This document shows, in pieces, positions 9,121 through 19,879 of a stretch of DNA of 64,000 nt. Under the pieces are notes generated by a model, which saw only the letters and a program-made list of their open reading frames with translations, had not been told where the DNA came from and ran no database searches. The DNA is from Pseudomonas sp. RIT-PI-r (GTDB taxonomy: Bacteria; Pseudomonadota; Gammaproteobacteria; Pseudomonadales; Pseudomonadaceae): contig NZ_LIGE01000037.1 in the NCBI RefSeq assembly GCF_001297015.1, positions 62,001 through 126,000 of the forward strand, in the 5' to 3' direction. Numbering within the stretch: the stretch's first letter is position 1; each line of letters begins with the position of its first letter. Made by a program: the position numbers and the translations under genes.

Positions 9121-9212
9121 ATGTGGGAGCGAGCCTGCTCGCGAAAGCGGTTTCATCAACGGCAACGATGTTGCCTGAAAATCCGCCTTCGCGAGCAGGC
9201 TCGCTCCCACAT
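9121..9212. repeat. Paired inverted REP element
   Basis: Two copies of the same roughly 30-base sequence face each other (GTGGGAGCGAGCCTGCTCGC and its complement) around a 32-base spacer. This is the doublet (REPIN) arrangement common in P. fluorescens intergenic DNA. It sits between ruvC and yebC. Confidence 0.85.
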
Positions 9213-9228
9213 TGAATCGTAGCCGCTC

Positions 9229-9975
<747 letters not shown>

Positions 9976-10065
9976 AACTCGCTCCGAATTCTCTTTGAAA
10001 CGTTGCTCGCCCTGCTCATGCAGCGGCCAGCACACAAAAAATCTCGACCTGCTCTCTATAGATAG

Positions 10066-10092
10066 AAAAAAGGCGCATCCGAAGATGCGCCT
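10066..10092 (-). terminator. Terminator after aspS
   Basis: On the minus strand, AAGGCGCATC pairs with GATGCGCCTT around a TTCG-type tetraloop, followed by six T. It starts just beyond the aspS stop and lies ahead of yebC. Confidence 0.9.
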
Positions 10093-10103
10093 TCAGGCTC
10101 GTC

Positions 10104-11879
<1,776 letters not shown>

Positions 11880-11979
11880 GATAATGGTTCGCTTCTCGTC
11901 ATTCGATATTCGGTGGAGATCCCGGCGCTCAGAAGCGACCCGGAATCTCACGCGTGTTCGTTCAACCTGGGTTTGAACC

Positions 11980-12201
11980 CTAGTCAGATTTGTCGCCACC
12001 GGCCAGATTCTTCTTGGCGCCGGTCTTGAAATCGGTCTCGTACCAACCACCGCCACTGAGGCGAAAGCCAGGCATGGACAGCTGTTTCTTGAGCTCCGGT
12101 GCCTGGCAGGCAGGGCAGTCGACCAACGGTGCCTCGCTGATCTTTTGAATGGCTTCCAACTGATGACCACAGGAAGCACATTGGTAATCGTACATCGGCA
12201 T
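11980..12201 (-). CDS. FmdB family zinc-ribbon protein
   Basis: A 73-residue protein starting MPMYDYQCASCGHQLEAIQK. It has two CxxC pairs (CASC and CPAC) forming a zinc ribbon, as in the FmdB putative regulatory family. The C-terminal GFRLSGGGWYETDFKTGAK is the usual tail of the proteobacterial members. It lies directly upstream of aspS on the same strand, 100 bases away, an arrangement common in gamma-proteobacteria. Its molecular role is not established. Confidence 0.88.
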   Translation of the reverse strand: MPMYDYQCASCGHQLEAIQKISEAPLVDCPACQAPELKKQLSMPGFRLSGGGWYETDFKTGAKKNLAGGDKSD

Positions 12202-12330
12202 GGGGGTGTCTCGGCGATCAGATTGCCACCGCGTGCAGGGCTTTGCGGCGAAAGAGCGGGATTATATCCATTAAATGCGGCCTGTGCAGCCGGAAGACAG
12301 CACAAGCCGCGACGTCATTTCAACTGCCCG

Positions 12331-12666
12331 TCAGAGCGTAATGGCCTGCGGGACTTCCTTGAGGCCATTCATCACGCAGACCACCCGTACCAGACCGCTG
12401 AAGTTTTTTACCCCACCGTGGCGCAAGTGCACTTGCCGATCCACATGGGACAGCAACGTACTGATCGAACAACCGCAATCCTCGGCCATGCGCCCAAGGA
12501 TGTTCCAGTAGACCTGTTCGAGCCTCAGGCAAGTGGCAAAACCATTCAGGCGCACAGACCTGGACAATGGCTGAATCAATGCAATGTCGAACTCGCTGAC
12601 CAGCGGATCGACCTTTCCCTCTTGCCGTGAACCGAAGCATTCGGTTTGCCTGTCTCCATCGACCAT
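12331..12666 (-). CDS. Ribbon-helix-helix domain protein
   Basis: A 111-residue protein with a C-terminal RHH_4-type ribbon-helix-helix (RSVRLNGFATCLRLEQVYW, MAEDCGCSISTLLSHVDRQ). The fold typically binds DNA as a dimer. The first 35 residues are not conserved-looking. No toxin gene adjoins it, so an antitoxin role is unlikely. It stands alone with its own upstream gap of about 190 bases. Its target is unknown. Confidence 0.75.
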   Translation of the reverse strand: MVDGDRQTECFGSRQEGKVDPLVSEFDIALIQPLSRSVRLNGFATCLRLEQVYWNILGRMAEDCGCSISTLLSHVDRQVHLRHGGVKNFSGLVRVVCVMNGLKEVPQAITL

Positions 12667-12854
12667 ATCGCTGACACTCCCTTGTCATCGCTGCTATTTA
12701 TAAAGACAACATCCTGTGCCCTCATAAAAGCGCAGACGCAAAGTTATATCCAGATGACTATTTGCCCATCTGCGTAGGATAAGCCGACATCAAAAGTAAG
12801 ACTTCGGAAGCACGCGGGTATTGGCCCTCCACAAACACCCGCGCCTCGCGCTGA

Positions 12855-13325
12855 TCACCCTTCCAGCAGTGCTCGCAGCATCCACGCGGTCTTCTCGTGC
12901 ACCTGCATGCGCTGGGTCAGCAGGTCGGCGGTGGGTTCGTCGCTGACTTTGTCCAGCAACGGAAAGATACCGCGCGCGGTACGCGTCACCGCTTCCTGAC
13001 CGGCAACCAGTTGTTTGATCATGTCTTCGGCACTCGGCACACCCTCCTCCTCCTTGATAGAAGAAAGACGCGCATAGGTCGCGTAAGCGCCCGGCGCCGG
13101 AAACCCCAAGGCCCGAATACGTTCGGCGATCGAGTCCACGGCCAGTGCCAATTCGTTGTATTGCTCTTCGAACATCAGGTGCAGCGTACGAAACATCGGA
13201 CCGGTGACGTTCCAGTGGAAGTTATGGGTTTTCAGATACAGCACATAGGTGTCCGACAGCAGACGGGACAGCCCTTCGACGATGGACTTGCGGTCTTCTT
13301 CACTGATACCGATATCGATTGCCAT
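12855..13325 (-). CDS. Dps family ferritin-like DNA-protection protein
   Basis: A 156-residue Dps/ferritin-like protein expected to oxidise and store iron and to shield DNA during starvation or oxidative stress. The intersubunit ferroxidase ligands are visible: LYLKTHNFHWNVTGP (His and Trp) and ALAVDSIAERIRALG (Asp and Glu). The N-terminus is short, without the lysine-rich DNA-binding tail of E. coli Dps, so DNA binding may be weak. By position it matches the stress protein next to the cold-shock gene in P. aeruginosa. Confidence 0.9.
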   Translation of the reverse strand: MAIDIGISEEDRKSIVEGLSRLLSDTYVLYLKTHNFHWNVTGPMFRTLHLMFEEQYNELALAVDSIAERIRALGFPAPGAYATYARLSSIKEEEGVPSAEDMIKQLVAGQEAVTRTARGIFPLLDKVSDEPTADLLTQRMQVHEKTAWMLRALLEG

Positions 13326-13637
13326 GCTTACCCCCTAACGGCGATTGAATTTATCCAGCAGGTGCCACCCCACTCTAGCAAGCCTGACACCGCCCCGCAG
13401 CCCTGATCGGCCCTACACACTGCGACAAATCGACCGCATCGATGCCACTGGCCGGGCTGATTTGAGTAGCCGCAGGCTTTGCTGTTAAATAGGCAGTGTG
13501 TCGCCATGCCCCATTTTCCGGGGCGTTGCGCATAGGCTGATGCTGTGTACGTGTCTACCGCCTCTTATTTTTGTTCCGAAGCGAACCGTCCACCTTCAGC
13601 TCTTCCTTGTGAGCCGTCATAACGTGAGCCAATCAAA
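13326..13637. other. Intergenic region between dps and the cold-shock gene
   Basis: This 312-base gap separates divergent genes. It must hold the dps promoter on the minus strand and the promoter and 5' leader of the cold-shock gene on the plus strand. The last 80 bases are pyrimidine-rich. Leaders of cold-shock genes are often long and structured, but no canonical cold box could be confirmed by eye. Confidence 0.5.
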
Positions 13638-14240
13638 ATGTTGAAAATCGTCCACCTGCTAATGGGCGCAGCGGCATTGCTGCTGTCGTTCATACCCAGC
13701 TTGAAATCCGAAGCCGTTCCCTACCTGCAACAACCCGATGCACTTTACCTGGCCTTTTTCGGCCTGCTGAACCTGGTCATCGCTCCAGTGATTCCTTACT
13801 GGAACAAAGGCCCGCGCCAGCATCTGCAAAATCTGGTCAGCGCACTTCTGGTGCTGACTGTCGTCCTGCAAACCTTGACCCTGATCGCTCCAATGCCTGT
13901 CATCGCCGGCCAGCCAGCCGTGCTGTTCAGCCTGGTCATCGCTCTGGTCGCCGTCATCCTGCACCTGGCTGTCAGCTTTTATCGTTCGTCACCGGCTACC
14001 GCGCCAACCAGCTATGACATGACCAACCGCGATACCGGTACCGTCAAGTGGTTCAACACCTCCAAAGGCTTCGGCTTTATCTCCCGGGATTCCGGCGATG
14101 ATATTTTCGTGCACTTTCGTGCGATCCGTGGCGAGGGCCATCGCGTTCTGGTCGAAGGCCAGCGCGTTGAGTTCTCGGTGATGAACCGGGACAAAGGCCT
14201 GCAAGCCGAGGACGTCATCGCCGCATTGCCGCGTCGCTGA
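13638..14240 (+). CDS. Membrane-anchored cold-shock domain protein
   Basis: A 200-residue fusion. Residues 1-125 carry about four hydrophobic helices (LLMGAAALLLSFIPS, ALYLAFFGLLNLVIAPVIPY, LVSALLVLTVVLQTLTLIAP, PAVLFSLVIALVAVILHLAV). Residues about 133-198 are a cold-shock domain with both RNA-binding motifs (KWFNTSKGFGFIS and DIFVHF). A soluble CspA alone is about 70 residues. The arrangement suggests nucleic-acid binding at the inner membrane, but no role is established. A strong bidirectional terminator follows. Confidence 0.88.
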   Translation: MLKIVHLLMGAAALLLSFIPSLKSEAVPYLQQPDALYLAFFGLLNLVIAPVIPYWNKGPRQHLQNLVSALLVLTVVLQTLTLIAPMPVIAGQPAVLFSLVIALVAVILHLAVSFYRSSPATAPTSYDMTNRDTGTVKWFNTSKGFGFISRDSGDDIFVHFRAIRGEGHRVLVEGQRVEFSVMNRDKGLQAEDVIAALPRR

Positions 14241-14249
14241 TTCCAGGCT

Positions 14250-14290
14250 TAAAAAAACCGCGAGCAGCCTGGCTGTTCGCGGTTTTTTTA
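14250..14290. terminator. Bidirectional terminator
   Basis: AAAAAAACCGCGAGCAG pairs with CTGTTCGCGGTTTTTTT. A runs on one side and T runs on the other let it serve both the plus-strand cold-shock gene and the minus-strand slyX unit. Confidence 0.92.
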
Positions 14291-14306
14291 TGCCTGAAGA
14301 AAAGAC

Positions 14307-14513
14307 TCAGTAATGCGGCGGCGGTGCATCTTCCTCGAAAGAGCCGAACTGGCCGACCATCTCTTCCTGGCGCTTGAGCAACGCCGCCATCTGCAACTGC
14401 AGGCGCTCGACCACGCGCTGCTGGGCGACCAGCACGTCGTTCAATGCCTGAATGGTGTCATCCTGAAACGCCAGACGGCTTTCCAGATCTGTCACGCGAT
14501 CTTCCAGACTCAT
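14307..14513 (-). CDS. slyX: SlyX family protein
   Basis: A 68-residue coiled-coil protein (MSLEDRVTDLESRLAFQDDT) with the family's C-terminal PPHY end. SlyX is found next to slyD in enterobacteria, and its function is unknown. Here it follows a HIT hydrolase by three bases, so the two are likely one unit. Confidence 0.9.
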   Translation of the reverse strand: MSLEDRVTDLESRLAFQDDTIQALNDVLVAQQRVVERLQLQMAALLKRQEEMVGQFGSFEEDAPPPHY

Positions 14514-14516
14514 GAC

Positions 14517-14942
14517 TCAGCCCTCCACAAAGGTGAAATGCTCGGTCAGGACCGCACGCAACCGTTCGCGAATCGCGGCGACCTGCTCGTCACTGTACGG
14601 CTTGGCCGCTACTTTGCCCCACACCGGCGCAGGCCAGGCCGCGTCTTCGCGTTTGCGCACGATCACATGCATGTGCAACTGACTGACGACATTACCCAGG
14701 GTCGCGACATTCATTTTGTCAGCATCGAACAAATCCTTGAGCAACTCGGCCAGCGCAGTGGTTTCTTGCCACAGTTGCTGCTGGTCGACGACATCCAACT
14801 GAAACAACTCGCTGATATCGTCGCGACGAGGCACCAGGATGAACCAAGGATAGTTGGCATCGTTGGACAGCAGCAGTCGACTGAGCGGGAAATCGCCGAT
14901 GACCAGGGTGTCCTGTTGAAGTCGTGGATCTAAAGCAAACAC
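14517..14942 (-). CDS. HIT family hydrolase
   Basis: A histidine-triad nucleotide hydrolase or transferase of 141 residues. The motif QLHMHVIVR (HxHxH type, third position variant) is the catalytic His triad, and the N-terminal part (FALDPRLQQDTLVIGDFPLS) matches Pseudomonas HIT proteins. The start is a GTG at 14942, chosen because upstream in-frame sequence is not family-like. Its substrate is not known. Confidence 0.85.
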   Translation of the reverse strand: MFALDPRLQQDTLVIGDFPLSRLLLSNDANYPWFILVPRRDDISELFQLDVVDQQQLWQETTALAELLKDLFDADKMNVATLGNVVSQLHMHVIVRKREDAAWPAPVWGKVAAKPYSDEQVAAIRERLRAVLTEHFTFVEG

Positions 14943-15841
14943 TGCGCGCACTCCCGGCTGATCTACATTATTCAGCTTAGCGGGCCATCCATTTCGGCGG
15001 CGCACCAAGCGACAGGACGGCAGCATACCTGCGAATGAAGCAGCCTTCACGGTTGCCAGTGCCGATACCCTTGTGCTGTCGACGCCCCGAGATATGGCAT
15101 TTATCTGCCGCGCGCACCACTACGGAACCGGCGCTGGCTGAAAAACCGAAGAAATGACCGATATTGCGGCTCGCGTTCTTTTTAGCGCCCCGCGCGAAGT
15201 GTATGAATACTGGACAGCTGTAAAATTTTTTGCACCAAAACCGCACAGCGCGTCTACGCTCACTGCGTCGGGCATCCGCCGAATACTCACTGACGGGGTG
15301 AACCGGTAACGTTTTTGGTTGTCACGCGCGATCTTCGGCGCGGCAACACCATAGCAAGAATGGCGTCAAGCCCTGATAAAAAGGGGCTTGGCGCCCAGTA
15401 TTCATGAGGCTTTTACAGGCACAGGCGAGTGATCAAAAAAATAACCGCAACAGAAATGCGGTTTGTGCACGCTTGTTGCATTCGTACCCATATGGACTAT
15501 AAGCGCACCACTGGAAGTGGATGCCTTAAGCCCCATAAGAACAGTGGCAGGGTTGCCCGATGGAGATTCAAGTGTTTTGCCAGGGACTCTTTTTTACCGA
15601 TGCAAAAAGGCCCATAAACAGCGAGAAAGTTGTCAGTCCGGCTGCGTCGGTACTGTGAATTTGCGACATCCACCACGCCATTTGCGACAACGTCGTAAAG
15701 AAGCTGAAAGGTTGGAATAGCAAGTATCGCCAACATTGTCGGCGTGATATAAGTTTGCGCCGACACAAAAAGAAAGAGCCGCCCAGATAATAAAACAGGT
15801 GGGACGGCAGTACTCTTCTAAAACCAAAGGAGCAAATCACG
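14943..15841. other. Long intergenic region upstream of oprD
   Basis: About 900 bases without a convincing gene. The small open frames here have no family resemblance or ribosome-binding sites. A hairpin (GGCGTCAAGCCC with GGGGCTTGGCGCC) lies near 15362-15392. The distal 250 bases form the oprD control region, with the operator-like dyad listed separately. A clear AAAGGAG lies just before the oprD ATG. Confidence 0.6.
15681..15699 (+). promoter_or_regulatory. Operator-like dyad upstream of oprD
   Basis: TTTGCGACAACGTCGTAAA is a near-perfect inverted repeat (TTTnCGAC-3-GTCGnAAA) about 145 bases before the oprD ATG. The half-site TTTGCGACA recurs 21 bases upstream, two helical turns away. It looks like a dimer binding site; the protein is unknown. 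P. aeruginosa oprD is activated by ArgR, but this does not look like an ArgR half-site. Confidence 0.5.
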
Positions 15842-17191
15842 ATGCGCGTGATGAAGTGGAGCATGATCGCACTGGCAGTTGCTGCAGCCGCCAGTTCTCA
15901 GTTGGCTACGGCCGCCCCGTTTGTAAGTGACCAGGCAGAAGCCAAAGGCTTTGTTGAGGACGCGACACTCACCGAGACGTTGAAGAACTACTACTTCAAC
16001 CGCGACAACAAGAACGGCGGCAACGACCAGAAAGACTGGACTCAGGGCTTCCTCGGTAACTTCACCTCCGGTTACACCCAAGGTACTGTTGGCGTAGGTA
16101 TCGATGCATACGGTTACCTGGCCTTGAAACTGGATGGCGGTGATGGTACTTCCGGTTCAGGCAACATGAGCCGTAGCGACACCGTTAACCCGAACAACGG
16201 TGCCCGCGACGTTAACGACAGCCAGGGCAAAGCCGGCGCGTCGATCAAATTCCGCGTTTCCAAAACCGAACTGAAATTCGGCGACATGCAGCCAAGCACT
16301 TCTCCAGTGTTCGCTGTAGGCGGTTCCCGCATCCTGCCGCAAACCGCCACTGGCTTCCAGTTGCAGAGCAGCGAAGTCAAAGACCTTGACCTCGAAGCCG
16401 GTCACTTCTACTCCGGCTCCAGCCAGGACAAAAACGCACGTGATGGCGGCCTGTACGCCAACTATGCGGGCGTGGAAGCCAACACGATCGATTACTTCGG
16501 CGGCAAGTACGGCATCACCGAAAACCTGAGCGCATCGCTCTACGGTGCCAAGCTGGAAGATATCTGGAACCAGTACTACGCGAACGTGAACCTGACCACC
16601 CCGTTCGGTGGCGACACCTCGCTGAACACTGATTTCAACATCTACCGCACCACCGACACCGGTGACAAGGAGGCAGGTGACATCAGCAACACGACCTTCT
16701 CCCTGGCAACTGCACTGTCGTTCCTGAAGGCTCATACCTTCACCCTGGGTTTCCAGAAGGTCAACGGCGACACCCCGTTCGACTACATCGGTGTGGGTAA
16801 AAACAACCGTGGTGGCGACTCGATCTTCCTCGCCAACTCCATCCAGTACTCTGACTTCAACGGTCCTGGCGAGAAATCCGTGCAAGCCCGTTACGACCTG
16901 AAAATGGCCGAGTACGGCGTTCCAGGCCTGAGCTTCATGGTTCGTTACGTTAAAGGTTGGGACATCGACGGTACCAACACCCCGGCTGGCAGCGCTTACG
17001 CCGGCCTGTACGGTGAAGATGGCAAACACCACGAAACCAACTTCGAAGCCAAATATGTTGTGCAGTCTGGCCCGGCGAAAGATCTGTCCTTCCGCATTCG
17101 TCAGGCCTGGCACACTGCCAACGCCGACCAGGGCGAAGGCGACGTCAAAGAGTTCCGCCTGATCACCGAATACCCACTGAACATCTTGTAA
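15842..17191 (+). CDS. oprD: OprD family outer-membrane porin
   Basis: A 449-residue substrate-specific porin. In P. aeruginosa, OprD takes up basic amino acids and is the route for carbapenems. A signal peptide ends near residue 25 (LATAAP). The mature part starts FVSDQAEAKGFVEDATL and ends SFRIRQAWHTANADQGEGD, both characteristic of OprD. It also holds the FAVGGSRILPQTATGFQLQS stretch lining the pore. The position next to the HIT, SlyX, cold-shock and Dps genes matches PA0958 of PAO1, which supports true orthology rather than one of the many paralogs. Confidence 0.9.
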   Translation: MRVMKWSMIALAVAAAASSQLATAAPFVSDQAEAKGFVEDATLTETLKNYYFNRDNKNGGNDQKDWTQGFLGNFTSGYTQGTVGVGIDAYGYLALKLDGGDGTSGSGNMSRSDTVNPNNGARDVNDSQGKAGASIKFRVSKTELKFGDMQPSTSPVFAVGGSRILPQTATGFQLQSSEVKDLDLEAGHFYSGSSQDKNARDGGLYANYAGVEANTIDYFGGKYGITENLSASLYGAKLEDIWNQYYANVNLTTPFGGDTSLNTDFNIYRTTDTGDKEAGDISNTTFSLATALSFLKAHTFTLGFQKVNGDTPFDYIGVGKNNRGGDSIFLANSIQYSDFNGPGEKSVQARYDLKMAEYGVPGLSFMVRYVKGWDIDGTNTPAGSAYAGLYGEDGKHHETNFEAKYVVQSGPAKDLSFRIRQAWHTANADQGEGDVKEFRLITEYPLNIL

Positions 17192-17216
17192 TTGTCAGTG
17201 GTTAGTTTGGAAGCAT

Positions 17217-17250
17217 AAAAAAAGGCCCATCTTCGGATGGGCCTTTTTTA
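17217..17250 (+). terminator. Terminator after oprD
   Basis: AAAAAGGCCCATC pairs with GATGGGCCTTTTTT around a TTCG loop, 26 bases after the porin stop. Confidence 0.93.
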
Positions 17251-17264
17251 TTGCCTGTGACTTC

Positions 17265-17299
17265 AATTAACTGCCTGACCGATAAGTCAGGCAATTAAT
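17265..17299 (-). terminator. Hairpin after the mscS-type gene
   Basis: AATTAACTGCCTGAC faces GTCAGGCAATTAATT around a six-base loop, just beyond the stop of the minus-strand MscS gene. There is no long T run, so termination is probable rather than certain. Confidence 0.55.
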
Positions 17300-17309
17300 T
17301 AGCAACCTA

Positions 17310-18152
17310 TCATTGTGTTGCCGACTCCTGCACCACGCGAATCACGCGCTGTGGAAAAGGAATATCAATACCGGCAGTCTTTAAACGATCACGCGACTGT
17401 TCGTTAAACATGAACATTACATCCCAATAGTCTGCGGTTTTAACCCACACACGCAGGGAAACAGTGATCGAGCTGTCGCCCAAAGTCGAAATGACGGCCT
17501 GGGGTGCCGGATCCTGCAATACGCGATCATCCTTGGCCAGATCCAGCAGAACCTGACGGGCCTTCTGCAGATCGGCTTCGTAATCGACACCGACATCGAA
17601 CACGACCTTACGGGTCGGCTGACGATTGGTGTTGGTGATGATGCCGTTCGACAGATTACCGTTAGGCACGATGATGGTCTTGTTGTCGCCAGTACGCAGC
17701 ACGGTGTGGAAAATCTGGATGCTGTCGACCGTACCCGACACGCCTTGCGCTTCGATCCAGTCACCGATACGGAATGGACGGAACAGCAGAATCAACACGC
17801 CGCCAGCGAAGTTCGCCAGGCTGCCCTGCAATGCCAGACCGATGGCCAGACCGGCAGCACCGATGGCAGCCACAAAGGAGGTGGTCTCGACACCGATCAT
17901 CGAAGCAACGCTGACAATCAGCAGCACTTTGAGAATGATGTTGGCCAGGCTGCTGATGAAGCCTTGCAGCGCCAGATCGGCATTGCGCAGGGCCAACAGA
18001 CCACCGAGTTTCTGTGTGACCTTGTTGATCAGCCACCAACCGATGGCCAGGGTAATCACCGCCAGCAGCACACGACTGCCATACTCCATGATCATCGGGA
18101 TCCACGCCTGGGACGCCTTGACCAGGTTGTCCACCTCAGCATTCAAATCCAT
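17310..18152 (-). CDS. Small-conductance mechanosensitive channel (MscS family)
   Basis: An inner-membrane channel that opens under tension to release solutes on osmotic downshock. At 280 residues it matches the size of E. coli MscS. Three membrane helices are visible, with the pore-lining TM3 glycine/alanine pattern AAIGAAGLAIGLALQGSLANFAGG. The beta domain FRIGDWIEAQGVSGTVDSI and a cytoplasmic alpha/beta cage follow. It is downstream of yajQ on the same strand. It marks the start of a different synteny block from the oprD side. Confidence 0.93.
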   Translation of the reverse strand: MDLNAEVDNLVKASQAWIPMIMEYGSRVLLAVITLAIGWWLINKVTQKLGGLLALRNADLALQGFISSLANIILKVLLIVSVASMIGVETTSFVAAIGAAGLAIGLALQGSLANFAGGVLILLFRPFRIGDWIEAQGVSGTVDSIQIFHTVLRTGDNKTIIVPNGNLSNGIITNTNRQPTRKVVFDVGVDYEADLQKARQVLLDLAKDDRVLQDPAPQAVISTLGDSSITVSLRVWVKTADYWDVMFMFNEQSRDRLKTAGIDIPFPQRVIRVVQESATQ

Positions 18153-18290
18153 GTTCTATCTCCTGATTTCCGGCTACCCGGGCTTAAAAAATAAACGGCA
18201 GAAAGACCGAACCTGCTGGGCTCAATCGTTTCTGCCGCTGCTTGGGCCTCGGACGCTGAAAACGCCGAGAGGTTCCCCCGACCGGAAAGC

Positions 18291-18776
18291 TTAGTCGCGG
18301 AAGTTGTTGAACTGTAGCGGCATGCCGAATTCCTTGGCACGCAGTGCAGCGATGGCTTCCTGCAGGTCATCACGCTTCTTGCCGGTCACACGAACCTGCT
18401 CGCCTTGAATGGCAGCCTGGACCTTGAGCTTGGCGTCCTTGATGTGGCCGACGATCTTCTTCGCCAGCTCTTTGTCGATGCCTTCCTTGAGCAGGGCATC
18501 CTGCTTCATCAGCTTGCCCGAAGCGTAAGCGTCCTTGACCTCAAGGCACTGCACGTCGATCTTGCGCTTGACCAGCGCCAGCTTGAGGATTTCGATCATC
18601 GCTTCGAGCTGGAACCCGGCTTCAGCGGTCAGGCTCACGGTCAGGTCCTTTTCCTTGAACTCGAAGCTGCCTTTGCCTTTCAGGTCATAACGACGATCGA
18701 GTTCCTTCACGGCGTTCTCGACCGCGTTGGTGAGTTCGTGTTTGTCCAGTTCGGATACCACGTCGAACGACGGCAT
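18291..18776 (-). CDS. yajQ: YajQ family nucleotide-binding protein
   Basis: A 161-residue member of the YajQ/DUF520 family. It binds cyclic di-GMP in Xanthomonas and Pseudomonas and has been described as a co-regulator; phage-related roles are also reported. Typical stretches are MPSFDVVSELDKHELTNAVE, RYDLKGKGSFE and VRVTGKKRDDLQEAIA. The gene is upstream of the MscS gene and diverges from the PanE-like gene across about 140 bases. Confidence 0.95.
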   Translation of the reverse strand: MPSFDVVSELDKHELTNAVENAVKELDRRYDLKGKGSFEFKEKDLTVSLTAEAGFQLEAMIEILKLALVKRKIDVQCLEVKDAYASGKLMKQDALLKEGIDKELAKKIVGHIKDAKLKVQAAIQGEQVRVTGKKRDDLQEAIAALRAKEFGMPLQFNNFRD

Positions 18777-18916
18777 GTAATCTCTCCAATAAAAAGGCGC
18801 GCTCGATGTGGATGGAGCGCGCTTGGCTTGCGGTTAAAATCGGGCTCATTATAACGGGTCTTTTCCTACGAACACGGCGAGCCGCACATGCCTGTACGCA
18901 ATCGAGCAAAAAACTG

Positions 18917-19834
18917 ATGTCGACCACCTGGCACATTCTCGGCGCCGGCAGTCTCGGCACGCTGTGGGCTACACGCCTGGCCCGTGCCGGCTTGCCGGTC
19001 CGACTGATCCTGCGGAACACCGAGCGCCTGCGCAGCTATGAAGCCGCCGGCGGCTTGACCCTGGTTGAACAAGGCCAGGCCGGTACCTATGCGGTGCCGG
19101 GCGAAACGCCAGACAGCCCCTCGGCGATTCGGCGCTTGCTGGTCGCCTGCAAAGCCTATGACGCCGAAAGCGCTGTTGCCCGCCTCGCCCCACGCCTGAC
19201 AGAGGATGCCGATCTGATCCTGCTGCAAAACGGCCTCGGCAGTCAGGACGCCGTCGCCACCCTGATACCCCAGGCTCGCTGCATCAGCGCTTCCAGCACC
19301 GAAGGCGCCTTTCGCGATGGCGACTGGCGTGTAGTGTTTGCCGGCCACGGCTTCACTTGGCTGGGTGATGTCACTCATCCGGTCGCGCCGATCTGGCTGG
19401 AGGATCTGCAAGCCGCGAACATTCCCCACGAGTGGAGTACCGATATCCTCACGCGGTTGTGGCGCAAACTGGCGCTCAACTGCGCGATCAATCCACTGAC
19501 CGTGCTGCACCACTGCCGCAACGGTGGTTTGCAGGATCATCACTGCGAAGTCGCCACGCTGTGCGCCGAACTCGCCGAGTTGTTGCAGCACTGCGGCCAA
19601 CCCGCTGCCGCTGAGAACCTGCAGCAAGAAGTCGAACGGGTGATTCAGGCGACGGCGGCCAATTACTCCTCGATGTACCAAGACGTGGCCAACCAGCGCC
19701 GCACCGAAATCAGCTATCTATTGGGCCATGCCTGCAAAGTTGCCACCCGCCATCAAATGAATCTGCCGCACCTCAACCAATTGCAGCAGCGCCTCGTCGC
19801 GCATCTGCGCAGCCTTGGATTGCCCAGCGACTGA
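18917..19834 (+). CDS. 2-dehydropantoate 2-reductase (PanE-like)
   Basis: An NADPH-dependent ketopantoate reductase of 305 residues, for pantothenate and coenzyme A synthesis. The Rossmann motif is WHILGAGSLGTLWA at residues 5-18. The ApbA/PanE C-terminal domain carries RLWRKLALNCAINPLTVL, whose lysine and asparagine are catalytic, and SSMYQDV. The ATG at 18917 places the Rossmann motif at the N-terminus; the frame is open upstream but not family-like. Genomes of this group often carry several PanE paralogs, so the exact substrate is uncertain. Confidence 0.85.
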   Translation: MSTTWHILGAGSLGTLWATRLARAGLPVRLILRNTERLRSYEAAGGLTLVEQGQAGTYAVPGETPDSPSAIRRLLVACKAYDAESAVARLAPRLTEDADLILLQNGLGSQDAVATLIPQARCISASSTEGAFRDGDWRVVFAGHGFTWLGDVTHPVAPIWLEDLQAANIPHEWSTDILTRLWRKLALNCAINPLTVLHHCRNGGLQDHHCEVATLCAELAELLQHCGQPAAAENLQQEVERVIQATAANYSSMYQDVANQRRTEISYLLGHACKVATRHQMNLPHLNQLQQRLVAHLRSLGLPSD

Positions 19835-19879
19835 GCAGCGGCTACGCTGGCCACTTGTTCCTTTGCTGCGATAAACCTG

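Noticed and set aside
9976..10035. An upstream extension of yebC
   Set aside because: Family members begin MAGHSKWANIKH, which places the start at 9975.
11880..12305. An N-terminal extension of aspS of 142 codons
   Set aside because: The extension overlaps the FmdB gene and does not resemble AspRS. The normal protein begins at the MMRSHYC pair.
15497..15766. Small open frames in the gap before oprD
   Set aside because: No ribosome-binding site, no family match and mixed composition. The area is better explained as control region.
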